Below, piece after piece: positions 1 to 7,362 of a DNA stretch of 12,111 nt. The stretch spans positions 1 to 12,111 of the forward strand of contig JBKPMF010000267.1 of assembly GCA_046732015.1 (NCBI GenBank). Reading direction: 5' to 3'. The notes under the pieces were generated by a model. It was not told the DNA's origin and searched no databases. It saw nothing but the letters and a program-made list of their open reading frames with translations. Source of the DNA: JAOUEA01 sp046732015. GTDB taxonomy: Bacteria; Actinomycetota; UBA4738; HRBIN12. Position numbers and translations under genes: made by a program. Position 1 is the stretch's first letter. Every line of letters starts with the position of its first letter.

Positions 1-2
1 GA

Positions 3-869
3 TGGGGCCGTCCCACCACCGACATCCCGATGCTCGGCCACATCGACGATCTCAGCGAGCTGATCCGCCAGACCGACGCCGATTGCCTGTTCGTGGCGGC
101 GAGTGCGATCCACCCGGAGCACATGGTGCAGGTGTCCAAGACGGCACGCCGCGACGGGGTGGAGGTGCGGATCACCGCCAACGTCCAGGAGATCCTGTCC
201 ACCCGGGTGGCGGCCCAGCCGTTGGGAAGCCTCATGGCCTTCTCGCTGAGACCCGTGCGTCTGACCGGGGTGCAGGCGGTCGCCAAGCGCACCTTCGACA
301 TCGGCCTCACCGCCATCGGGATGGTGATCGGTCTGCCGTTGTTCGCCGCGGTGGCCCTGGCGGTCAAGCTGTCGTCCCGGGGCCCGGTGTTCTTCCGCCA
401 GGAGCGTGTGGGCTACCACGGTCGCCCGTTCACGATGCTGAAGTTCCGCACGATGGTGGTGGACGCGGAGGCGTTGCTCGAAGGGTTGATGGAGCAGAAC
501 GAGGCGACGGGGCCGCTGTTCAAGATCAAGCGCGACCCGCGTGTGACGTCCGTGGGCAGGTTCCTGCGCAAGTGGAGCCTAGACGAGCTTCCGCAGTTGT
601 GGAACGTGCTGGTGGGCGACATGAGCCTGGTGGGTCCGCGCCCACCCCTCGCCCGCGAGGTCGCGGAGTACGAGGACTGGATGATGTCGCGGTTGGAGGT
701 TCGGCCCGGCCTGACGGGTCTGTGGCAGGTGAGCGGGCGGAGCGACCTCCCGTTCGATGACTACGTCCGGCTCGACCTGTTCTACATCGAGAACTGGTCG
801 CTGGCCTACGACCTGTTCATCATCGCCAAGTCGGTGCCCATGCTGGTGACCGGCCGCGGCGCGAGTTAG
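3..869 (+). CDS. Polyprenyl glycosylphosphotransferase (exopolysaccharide initiating sugar transferase), 5' truncated
   Basis: This is the C-terminal 288 residues of a membrane enzyme that starts exopolysaccharide repeat synthesis by moving a sugar-1-phosphate from a nucleotide sugar to undecaprenyl phosphate. The frame is open to the left edge, so the true start and the usual N-terminal membrane helices lie outside; the ATG at 30 is internal. The first ~80 residues look like the nucleotide-binding-like central domain of WcaJ-type proteins. The catalytic domain follows: KRTFDIGLTAIGMVIGLPLF (membrane or re-entrant helix), FFRQERVGYHGRPFTMLKFR, the Asp-Glu motif in SLDELPQLWNVLVGDMSLVG, and RPGLTGLWQVSGRSDLPF. 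The end TGRGAS is typical of the family. Sugar specificity cannot be read from sequence. The TAG stop (867-869) overlaps the TAA stop of the convergent methyltransferase gene by two bases. The neighbours on the right are metabolic, so its polysaccharide locus presumably lies to the left. Confidence 0.93.
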   Translation, partial: WGRPTTDIPMLGHIDDLSELIRQTDADCLFVAASAIHPEHMVQVSKTARRDGVEVRITANVQEILSTRVAAQPLGSLMAFSLRPVRLTGVQAVAKRTFDIGLTAIGMVIGLPLFAAVALAVKLSSRGPVFFRQERVGYHGRPFTMLKFRTMVVDAEALLEGLMEQNEATGPLFKIKRDPRVTSVGRFLRKWSLDELPQLWNVLVGDMSLVGPRPPLAREVAEYEDWMMSRLEVRPGLTGLWQVSGRSDLPFDDYVRLDLFYIENWSLAYDLFIIAKSVPMLVTGRGAS

Positions 870-1627
870 CGGCGCTCCGTCCAGAAGACGTCGGTCCGGT
901 ACGGCAGTATCACCTCAGCTTCGTCCGCCAACAGCGTGCGCACCTCGGCTTCCACCGCGACCCTCTGGGCCTCGTCCAGCGTGGCGATGAAGCTCACCGA
1001 CACCACCCGGTCCACCAGTTGGTCCGCCGATACACGCTGTTCATTGGTGAAGGCTCGGTGGACCAGCGGGGTGAACGGGCCTGCGGGATCGAACGCCCGC
1101 TGCCAGTCCCCGCTGCGATGCGTCGGGGTGTCGCCGCGGTAGGGCTCCCAGACGCGTTCGAGTGATGCCTGCACCGGGTCGCGTTCGTCTCGGACGTTGA
1201 AGACTACCGCCAGCCTGCCCCCGGGGCGGAGCACCCGCGCCAGCTCGGCGAGCGCACGTGGTCCGTCGAACCAGTGGAAGGCCTGGGCCACGACGACGCC
1301 GTCCACGCTCGCGTCGTCGAGCGGGAGCGATTCGGCGGTGCCGTCGGCTACCCGAACATCTGGCCGAACCCCCGATAGCGACCGCGACAGCACCTCGCGC
1401 ATGGCGGGGACCGGTTCGATCGCGATGACCTCGGCACCGGTTGGCACGAGCTTGCGGGTGAGCTTCCCCGTCCCGGCGGCGAGGTCGACGACCGTGGCGT
1501 CGGGACCGATCCGCAACGTCTCGATCACGAACGCGACGGCCTCGGCGGGGTAGCCCGGCCGGCCGCGGTCGTAGGCGTCGGCCTGCTGGTCGAACCCTCG
1601 CGCGGCCGCATGATGGACGTCGCTCAC
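866..1627 (-). CDS. Class I SAM-dependent methyltransferase
   Basis: This 253-residue protein has the methyltransf_11 fold. SAM-binding motif I is VVDLAAGTGKLTRKL (from about residue 46), followed by an acidic strand end in IAIEPVPAM, then ADGTAESLPLDDASVDGVVV and the post-motif LARVLRPGGRLAVVF. The N-terminal segment FDQQADAYDRGRPGYP is common in generic small-molecule methyltransferases, so the substrate is unknown. I chose the GTG at 1627-1625, which overlaps the lipB TGA in a GTGA arrangement. The same frame stays open to 1906, but that part is Arg-rich and antisense-like, and it overlaps lipB, so I excluded it. There is no clear Shine-Dalgarno site; translational coupling to lipB is likely. 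It is the last gene of the 2-oxo acid dehydrogenase operon. Nothing in its sequence ties it to lipoate metabolism. Confidence 0.88.
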   Translation of the reverse strand: MSDVHHAAARGFDQQADAYDRGRPGYPAEAVAFVIETLRIGPDATVVDLAAGTGKLTRKLVPTGAEVIAIEPVPAMREVLSRSLSGVRPDVRVADGTAESLPLDDASVDGVVVAQAFHWFDGPRALAELARVLRPGGRLAVVFNVRDERDPVQASLERVWEPYRGDTPTHRSGDWQRAFDPAGPFTPLVHRAFTNEQRVSADQLVDRVVSVSFIATLDEAQRVAVEAEVRTLLADEAEVILPYRTDVFWTERR

Positions 1628-2334
1628 GCCACTATCGGCGCACGGCCGGGGGTGAACGAGCGCTCGACGTCGGCGGGCGCGGGTTCGTACTCGAGTTCGA
1701 AGATCTCGGCGAGATGGCCACGCACGAGGGGGCGCAGCTCGGCCACCGTGACCGCTCGCCCCGCGATCGCCGACAGGGAGGTGACGCCGTTGTCGGGCAA
1801 TCCGCAGGCCACGATCCCTCCGAACCAGGACAGGTCGGTGTCGCAGTTGATCGCGAAGCCGTGAAGGGTCACCCGCGTCCGCATCAGCCGCACGCCGATC
1901 GCGCACACCTTGGCGTCGCCGGCGAACACGCCGGTCTGCACGTCATCGCGACGGTGGAGCTCAACGCCGATGTCGGCGCCCGAACGGATCACCGCGTCCT
2001 CGAGCTTCCGCAGGTACCGCGCAGCATCCGGCGTGGCGCCGAGGTCGATGATCGGATATCCGACGAGCTGGCCCGGTCCGTGGAACGTGAAGGAACCACC
2101 GCGATCGATGTGGTGGACCTCGGCGCCGTGGGCGGCAGCTTCGTCCTCGCTCCACACCATGTGCTCGGGTTTCGAGCGCCGCCCCGCGGTGAACACCGGC
2201 GGATGCTCCAGCAGGATCAGCGAATCCGGCACCTCGCCGTCGAGCCGCCGCTGCGCCAGAGCGTGCATCGCGTCATTGGCCGTCCCATACGGCACCGCAC
2301 CGGCGGGTTCGATCAGCCACGTGGGACGTGTCAT
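1624..2334 (-). CDS. lipB: Lipoyl(octanoyl) transferase LipB
   Basis: LipB moves octanoate from octanoyl-ACP to the lipoyl-domain lysine of E2 and GcvH proteins in the cytoplasm; LipA then inserts the sulfurs. The 236-residue length is normal. Visible signatures are RGGSFTFHGPGQLVGYP (residues 78-94, usually RGGxxTyHGPGQLVGYP), AKVCAIGVR with the catalytic Lys at residue 142, and ACGLPDNGVTSL with the catalytic Cys at residue 177. These positions fall at or within one residue of those known for M. tuberculosis LipB (Lys142, Cys176). The ATG at 2334 lies 10 nt after the E2 stop with only a weak ribosome site, so coupling to E2 is likely. Sitting directly after E2 places the modifying enzyme beside its substrate. 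No lipA is visible in the window. Confidence 0.96.
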   Translation of the reverse strand: MTRPTWLIEPAGAVPYGTANDAMHALAQRRLDGEVPDSLILLEHPPVFTAGRRSKPEHMVWSEDEAAAHGAEVHHIDRGGSFTFHGPGQLVGYPIIDLGATPDAARYLRKLEDAVIRSGADIGVELHRRDDVQTGVFAGDAKVCAIGVRLMRTRVTLHGFAINCDTDLSWFGGIVACGLPDNGVTSLSAIAGRAVTVAELRPLVRGHLAEIFELEYEPAPADVERSFTPGRAPIVA

Positions 2335-2344
2335 GGTCGGTCGA

Positions 2345-3715
2345 TCAGACCCCGAGGTCCTCGGCGAAGTCCCAGCCCTCCAGGTTCTGCTTGACGCGGG
2401 CCAGGAACCGGGTCGCGAGTTCGCCGTCGATGACCCGGTGGTCCCACGACATCGACAGGTACACCATCGACCGGATGGCGATCGCGTCGTCGATCACGAC
2501 CGGCCGCTTCTGGATCGTGTCGAGCGACAGGATCCCGGCGTTGGGCTGGTTGATGATCGGCACGCTCAGGAGGGATCCGTAGGGACCGGGGTTCGTGATC
2601 GTGAACGTGGCGCCGGTCACCTCGTCGGGCTTGAGTTGGTGCGAACGCGCGCGCGCCGCCAGATCGGCGATGGCTCGCGCGATCCCCGGGACGTTCATCG
2701 CGTCGACGTTCCTCACCACCGGCACGATCAGTCCCTGGTCGTAGCTCACGGCGATGCCCATGTTCACGTACTTGCGGACGAGGAGTTCGTCCCCCCGGAG
2801 CTCGGCATTGACCATCGGGAACGACAACAGCGCTTCGGACACCGCGCGCGTGACCATGGGCAGGTAGGTGAGCTTCACGCCGTAGCGCTCGAAGAACGAC
2901 TCCTTGACGCGCTCGCGGAGCTTCACGAGGTGATCGACGTTGACCTCGACCATGGTCCAGGCCCGGGCGGAGGTGGCGAGTGAGGCCACCATGTGCTCGC
3001 CGATCGCCTTGCGGATGTGCGTGAGTGGCACGATCTCTTCGCCTTGGCCCGACGTTGATGGGACGGACGGGGCAACCGGGGTCACACTCGGAGCCGACTG
3101 CGGTGCCGCCCCTGGGGAAGGAACACCCGATGTCGGCACCGCAGCCGGCCCGGCACCACTGGGGCCTGCCGCGATGGCAGCTTCGACGTCGTGTTTGGTG
3201 ATGCGGCCACCGGTGCCTGTGCCGGCGATCGCAGCGAGGTCGAGGTTGTGTTCGGCGGCGAGTTTCCGCACCAACGGCGACAGGATCTGGGACCTGGGGC
3301 CTCGGTCCTGCATCGCGGGAGCCGCCGGTGCGGCGGCCGCCGCTGGGGCATCGGCCGCGGGCCGACCAGCTTGGGGCGTGGGGACCGGCTCCTCGGTGGA
3401 GACCGCGGGCACCTCGGCGGCGGGGTCTTCGGCGGCGTCGGCCTCGTCAGCGGCAGGGGCGGGGGCAGCGGCCGCGCCGTCGCCCGAGTCGATCTCCGCG
3501 AGTTCGGTACCGACGGCGACGGTTTCGCCTTCGGGCACGAGGATCTTCGTCACGGTGCCGGCGACGGGGGAGGGGACCTCGGTGTCCACCTTGTCGGTGG
3601 AGATCTCGAAGAGCGGCTCGTCGCGCTCGATCGTGTCGCCCTCCTGCTTGAGCCATTTCAAGATCGTGCCTTCGATGATCGTCTCGCCGAGCTGTGGCAT
3701 CTGGATCGAGGTCAC
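2345..3715 (-). CDS. 2-oxo acid dehydrogenase E2, dihydrolipoamide acyltransferase
   Basis: This 456-residue cytoplasmic core subunit carries acyl groups on a lipoyl arm and transfers them to CoA. Counting from the GTG start, one lipoyl domain spans residues ~3-76 with the lipoylated Lys42 in EISTDKVDTEVPSP. An Ala/Pro-rich swinging linker follows (~80-140), then a peripheral subunit-binding domain (~144-181: LSPLVRKLAAEHNLDLAAIA, GTGTGGRITKHDVE). A second Pro/Ser linker leads to the catalytic domain (~229-456) with SMSWDHRVIDG, giving His426 and Asp430. The open frame extends upstream to 3811, but the homologous region begins at VTSIQMPQLGE; the GTG at 3715-3713 follows a GGAGG at 10 nt. An ATG at 3724 is out of frame and stops after three codons. 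Pyruvate versus branched-chain substrate cannot be settled from this subunit. Confidence 0.95.
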   Translation of the reverse strand: MTSIQMPQLGETIIEGTILKWLKQEGDTIERDEPLFEISTDKVDTEVPSPVAGTVTKILVPEGETVAVGTELAEIDSGDGAAAAPAPAADEADAAEDPAAEVPAVSTEEPVPTPQAGRPAADAPAAAAAPAAPAMQDRGPRSQILSPLVRKLAAEHNLDLAAIAGTGTGGRITKHDVEAAIAAGPSGAGPAAVPTSGVPSPGAAPQSAPSVTPVAPSVPSTSGQGEEIVPLTHIRKAIGEHMVASLATSARAWTMVEVNVDHLVKLRERVKESFFERYGVKLTYLPMVTRAVSEALLSFPMVNAELRGDELLVRKYVNMGIAVSYDQGLIVPVVRNVDAMNVPGIARAIADLAARARSHQLKPDEVTGATFTITNPGPYGSLLSVPIINQPNAGILSLDTIQKRPVVIDDAIAIRSMVYLSMSWDHRVIDGELATRFLARVKQNLEGWDFAEDLGV

Positions 3716-3725
3716 GCGTGCATCG

Positions 3726-3730
3726 CCTCC
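3726..3730 (-). promoter_or_regulatory. Ribosome binding site that sets the E2 GTG start
   Basis: The minus strand reads GGAGG, then 10 nt, then GTG at 3715. It lies in the 34-nt gap between the E1 beta stop and the E2 start. The nearer ATG at 3724-3722 is only 1 nt downstream of the GGAGG and is out of frame, so the GTG is the better start. Confidence 0.6.
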
Positions 3731-3749
3731 GGGTTCGGCCTGTCGGTGG

Positions 3750-4811
3750 TCACCATGCAGAGATCCGCTCGACCGCGGCCTCGATGTCGGACACCTGCGG
3801 CAGGTAGGCATCCTCCAGTGGGGGAGAGAAGGGCACGGGCGTGTTCGGGGGAGCGAGGCGCTCCACCGGCGCGTCGAGGTGTTCGAACGCCTTCTCGGCG
3901 ATCATCGCCGCCACTTCGGCGCCGACGCCCAGGAACCGGTGCGACTCGTACAGCACCAGCGCGCGCGAGGTCTTGGCGATCGACTCGAGCACGGTCTCCT
4001 CGTCCATCGGGACGATCGAGCGGAGGTCGACGACCTCGATCGAGGCGCCCTTGGACGCCAGGTTGTCCGCGGCCTCCAGCGCGCGGTACACCATGGCGCC
4101 GTAGGTCACGATCGTGAGGTCGGTGCCTTCGCGCTTCACATCGGCCTTGCCGATCGGGATCAGGAAGTCCGGGTCCTCGGGGACCGATTCCTTGAACCGC
4201 CGATAGAGCCATTTGTGCTCGAGGTAGACCACGGGGTTGTCGTCGCGCACCGCCGACTTGATCAGCCCCTTCGCGTCGGTGGGCGAGGAAGGACACACCA
4301 CCTTGAGGCCCGGCGCATGCGCGAACCAGGGCTCGGGGTTGGTGGAATGGAAGTTCGAGGCGCGTACGCCGCCGCCGCTCGGCGCGCGCAGCACCACGGG
4401 GAGGCGCACACCGGTCCGGTAGTGGTAGCGCGCCAGGACGGTGGTGATCTCGTCGAACCCGCTGGACATGAAGTCCGCGTACTGGAACTCGGCGACCGGA
4501 CGCAGCCCCTCCATCGCCGAGCCCACCGCGACACCGACGATCGTCTCTTCTGCGATCGGCGTGTCCATCACGCGCTGGGTTCCGAAGTGGTCGACGAACC
4601 CCTCGGTCACCTTGAAGGCGCCGCCGTAGACCCCGATATCCTCGCCGAGCAGGTAGACGCGTTCGTCGCGCTCCATCTCCTCCCACAGGCCCTCGGCGAT
4701 GGCGATGAGGTACGTGGCGAGTCCGTCGTCGGTGCGCTTGCCTCTGGGTTCAGCGCCGTGACCCGCGGCGGCGCCATCCAGCCCTTTGGCTACCTGCGCG
4801 GTCTTCGCCAT
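3750..4811 (-). CDS. 2-oxo acid dehydrogenase E1 component, beta subunit
   Basis: This is the beta subunit (353 residues) of the thiamin diphosphate-dependent decarboxylase. Residues 1-27 are a poorly conserved extension. The transketolase pyrimidine-binding domain follows with LLGEDIGVYGGAFKVTEGF (from residue 54) and RVMDTPIAEETIVG, where Glu88 matches the family glutamate that activates the cofactor. Next come GLRPVAEFQYADF and the active-site region FHSTNPEPWFAHAPGLKVV (His155). The C-terminal transketolase domain includes LTIVTYGAMVYRALEAA and VVDLRSIVPMD. The HSTNPEPWFAH and KWLYRRFKESVPE stretches look more like branched-chain than pyruvate E1 beta, which is a weak substrate hint. The ATG at 4811 shares one base with the E1 alpha TGA (TGATG); a GTG at 4814 giving a GTGA overlap is an alternative start. 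Tight coupling suits the equimolar alpha2-beta2 heterotetramer. Confidence 0.95.
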   Translation of the reverse strand: MAKTAQVAKGLDGAAAGHGAEPRGKRTDDGLATYLIAIAEGLWEEMERDERVYLLGEDIGVYGGAFKVTEGFVDHFGTQRVMDTPIAEETIVGVAVGSAMEGLRPVAEFQYADFMSSGFDEITTVLARYHYRTGVRLPVVLRAPSGGGVRASNFHSTNPEPWFAHAPGLKVVCPSSPTDAKGLIKSAVRDDNPVVYLEHKWLYRRFKESVPEDPDFLIPIGKADVKREGTDLTIVTYGAMVYRALEAADNLASKGASIEVVDLRSIVPMDEETVLESIAKTSRALVLYESHRFLGVGAEVAAMIAEKAFEHLDAPVERLAPPNTPVPFSPPLEDAYLPQVSDIEAAVERISAW

Positions 4812-5875
4812 CACGATCCCGTCCCGCCGTCGCGGCCCGCTTCGGCGTCCCAGTAACCGTCCTCGGCCCACAGGCCCTTGGTCACGTCGCCCGCCTCCGG
4901 GAAGGGTGAGGCCTGCGCGAACTCGTACCCGGCCTCGAAGTCGGCGGCGACCCGCTCGGCGATGGCCTCGATGTCCTCCTTCGTGACCACGCCCTCGGCG
5001 AGCATCCATTCTTCGAAGTTCTTCACCGGGTCCTTCTCCGCCATGTACCGCTCGAGGAGTTCGGCGGGCATATAGCTGGCCGGGTCGTGGCCCGCGTGGC
5101 CGCGCCAGCGGAGCGAGACCGATTCGATCAGGGTCGGGCCGCCTCCTTCGCGGGCACGCTGCACCGCCGCGAGGGCGGCCTCGTAGACCTCGAGGACGTC
5201 GCCGCCGTCGACACGGACGCCCGGCATGCCGTAGGCGACGGCGCGCTCGGCGATCGTGGGGACGTGGAATTCCAGCGGGTTCGGGGTGGAGTAGGCGTAC
5301 TGGTTGTTGTTCACGACCCACACCACCGGCAGTTGGTGAACGGCCGACCAGTTGAGCGATTCGTGCCAGCGGCCGTTCGAGGTGGAACCGTCGCCGCAGA
5401 TCGCCAGCGCCACCCGGCCGTCACCGGCGCGTTGGTAGGCGGTGGCGGCTCCGCAGGCCACCGGGTAGGCGATCGGCAGATGCGAGATCACCGCGAACGT
5501 GCGGTTGCCCTCCCAGTCGCCGATGTGGCTGTTGCCGTCGCGTCCCCGCAGGTAGCCGTCGATCCTGCCCCAGTACTGGGCCATCACGCGGTTGAGATCC
5601 AGGCCCTTCGTCAGCTGCGCGGTGAGGTCGCGATGGGTGGGGAACAACGAGTCCTTGGGTTCCAGGGCGAAGGCCACGCCGACGTGGGTGCCTTCCTGGC
5701 CACGTCCGGAGTAGAACGCGCCGGGGAGACGCCCCTGGCGATACAGCGCCTCCATCCGCTCGTCGAAGTGGCGAGCGAGTTTCAGCAGGCGCAGCATCTC
5801 CTTCAGGCGGTCGTCGGGCAGGGGCCTGGCTGCGCCCTGGGTTCGGGCGGTGCCGGGTTCGACCTCGGTGGACAC
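4811..5875 (-). CDS. 2-oxo acid dehydrogenase E1 component, alpha subunit
   Basis: This is the alpha subunit (354 residues) that binds the diphosphate end of thiamin diphosphate. The cofactor motif runs from ALAICGDGSTSNGRWHESLN (GDG at 161-163) to the Asn run at 189-191 in VVWVVNNNQYAYSTP. An upstream substrate-channel region reads AFYSGRGQEGTHVGVAFAL and FPTHRDLTAQLTKG. SLRWRGHAGHDPASY near residue 260 is the family C-terminal loop that carries the regulatory serine region in mitochondrial enzymes. The start is a GTG with AAGGAG 5 nt upstream. The family (PDH, BCKDH or acetoin dehydrogenase) is clear but the substrate is not; parts resemble acetoin and parts branched-chain enzymes. Confidence 0.95.
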   Translation of the reverse strand: MSTEVEPGTARTQGAARPLPDDRLKEMLRLLKLARHFDERMEALYRQGRLPGAFYSGRGQEGTHVGVAFALEPKDSLFPTHRDLTAQLTKGLDLNRVMAQYWGRIDGYLRGRDGNSHIGDWEGNRTFAVISHLPIAYPVACGAATAYQRAGDGRVALAICGDGSTSNGRWHESLNWSAVHQLPVVWVVNNNQYAYSTPNPLEFHVPTIAERAVAYGMPGVRVDGGDVLEVYEAALAAVQRAREGGGPTLIESVSLRWRGHAGHDPASYMPAELLERYMAEKDPVKNFEEWMLAEGVVTKEDIEAIAERVAADFEAGYEFAQASPFPEAGDVTKGLWAEDGYWDAEAGRDGGTGS

Positions 5876-5880
5876 GGTCG

Positions 5881-5886
5881 CTCCTT
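5881..5886 (-). promoter_or_regulatory. Ribosome binding site of E1 alpha, overlapping the lpd stop
   Basis: The minus strand reads TAAGGAG, in which TAA is the lpd stop (5887-5885) and AAGGAG the ribosome site, 5 nt before the GTG start of E1 alpha. Ribosomes finishing lpd would be well placed to restart here. The early TAG in lpd could therefore have polar effects on the whole operon. Confidence 0.65.
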
Positions 5887-7267
5887 ACGGGGAGTGCAGC
5901 GGCTTGCCGGCCAGCGCGAGCATGGCCTCGCCGACGGATTCGGACAGGGACGGGTGTGGGTGGTGCATGGACGCCACCTCGTCGGCGGTGGCCTCCCAGT
6001 TCGTGATCAGCATTCCCTCGGCGATCAGGTCGGTGACGTGCGGGCCGATCATGTGGATCCCGCGGACCGGGCCGCCGTCGGCCTCGGCGACCACCTTCAC
6101 GAAGCCGCCTTCGGCCACGATGTTCGCCTTGCCGATGGCGCGGAAGTCGAGCTTTTCGACGACGACGTCCATGCCGCGCTCCTTCGCCTGAGCCTCCGTG
6201 AGCCCCACGCTGGCGATCTCGGGCGTGCAGTAGGTGACCTTCGGGATGTTGACGTAGTCGATGTCGGGGACGTCCTCGCCGGCGATGCGTTCGGCGACCG
6301 CGTACCCCTCGTCGAACGAGACGTGGGCGAGTTGCAGCGGGGTGTCGGCGACGTCGCCGACCGCCCACACGAGCTCGACGTTCGTCCGCAACTGCGCATC
6401 CACGTTGACGAACCCCTTCTCGTGCATCGAGACCCCGGCATCCTCGAGCCCGAGGCCATCGGTGACCGGTCCCCGGCCCACCGCCACCAGGCAGATCTCG
6501 GCGGTGGCGGACGCGGTCTTGCCCGCGGCCTCATAGGTGACCTCGACGCCTTCTCCGGTGTCCTTGACCCCCTGGACCGAGGCCCCCGCGGCCGTCGTGA
6601 TGCCCCGCTTGCGGTAGGCACGCGCGATCTCCTTGGAGACCTCGGCGTCCTCCAGCGGCGCCAGCACCGGCAGGGCTTCCACCACCGTGACGTCCGCGCC
6701 GAACGAGCGGTACATCGAGGCGAACTCCAAGCCGACCGCACCGGCGCCGATCACGACGGCCGAGTCCGGGATCCGGTCGAACCAGAGCGCCTGGTCGCTG
6801 GTGATGATGTGCTCGCCGATCTCCAGACCGGGGATCATCTTCGGTCGCGACCCGGTGGCGACGATCACGTCGGTGGCGCCGATCGTGCGGCCGTCGACCT
6901 CGACGGCGGGTCCGGGCACGAGCGTGGCGGACCCCTGGATCACCTCGATGCCTCGGAGCTTGACGAGGCCGGTGACGCCCTTGACGAGCTTGTCCACGAT
7001 CGAGTTCTCGAAGGCGACGACGGCCGACCAGTCGGGCTCGCCGGAGGCCTTGATGCCCCACTCGTCGGAGCGGTTGACGGTGTCCATGACCGCGGCGGAC
7101 TGCAACAGCGCCTTGGTGGGGATGCAACCCCGCAGCAGACACGTGCCGCCGAGGCGTTCGTCGCGGTCGACCAGGGCCACGCGCTAGCCGAGTTGCGCGG
7201 CGCGAAGGGCGGCCGAGTAGCCCCCGGTCCCCGCGCCGATCACCACTACGTCGTACGCATCAGCCAT
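5885..7267 (-). pseudogene. lpdA: Dihydrolipoamide dehydrogenase (E3), interrupted by an in-frame TAG at codon 28
   Basis: E3 is the FAD flavoprotein that reoxidises dihydrolipoamide with NAD+ in 2-oxo acid dehydrogenases and in glycine cleavage. From the ATG at 7267 the N-terminus has the FAD motif VVVIGAGTGGYSAALRAAQLG, then TAG at 7186-7184, then RVALVDRDERLGGTCLLRGC continuing in the same frame. The alignment runs straight through the stop, with one codon replaced where homologues usually have Leu or Lys. The rest is intact: redox cysteines 43 and 48, the NAD-binding GAGAVGLEFASM, VGRGPVTDGLGLE, the C-terminal HPHPSLSE (His438, Glu443), and a normal total length of 460 codons. A GTG at 7180 could restart translation but would lose the dinucleotide-binding strand, so that product should not hold FAD. 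Possible causes are a real nonsense mutation, a base-calling or assembly error, or stop readthrough. TAG also ends the sugar transferase and lipoprotein genes here, so general recoding is unlikely. It is the first gene of the operon. Confidence 0.88.
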
Positions 7268-7362
7268 CCGGAACGGAAGTCTACCCGCGTTCTCCGAAGC
7301 GGCTGACGTCCGTGCAGCGTCGGTGAGCGCCCGTGCGCATGGATGCGCGTACGATGCCGCCG
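7268..7362. promoter_or_regulatory. Divergent promoter region between lpd and gcvT
   Basis: This 95-nt spacer must hold the promoters for the leftward lpd operon and rightward gcvT. On the plus strand TACGAT (7350-7355) ends 7 nt before the preferred gcvT ATG, the spacing seen for leaderless actinobacterial transcripts (TANNNT before the start). On the minus strand TAGACT lies 10 nt before the lpd ATG. Neither has a convincing -35 box. No inverted repeat stood out, and neither gene has a strong Shine-Dalgarno site. Confidence 0.35.

Noticed and set aside
853..873. GCCGC/GCGGC inverted repeat across the two convergent stop codons as a bidirectional terminator
   Set aside because: The stem is only 5 bp with an 11-nt loop and no T tract, which is expected by chance at this base composition.
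1628..1906. N-terminal extension of the methyltransferase frame into lipB
   Set aside because: The extension is Arg-rich, lies over well-conserved lipB sequence, and ends exactly at a GTGA coupling that gives a natural start.
7184..7186. TAG as a reassigned sense codon in this organism
   Set aside because: TAG terminates the sugar transferase (867-869) and lipoprotein (8490-8492) genes at sensible ends, and no other real gene here has an internal TAG.
5087..7306. 739-codon plus-strand open frame antisense to E1 alpha and E3
   Set aside because: Its product is Gly/Arg/Asp/His-rich with no recognisable motif, and both genes on the other strand are clearly real. Long antisense frames are common in G+C-rich coding DNA.
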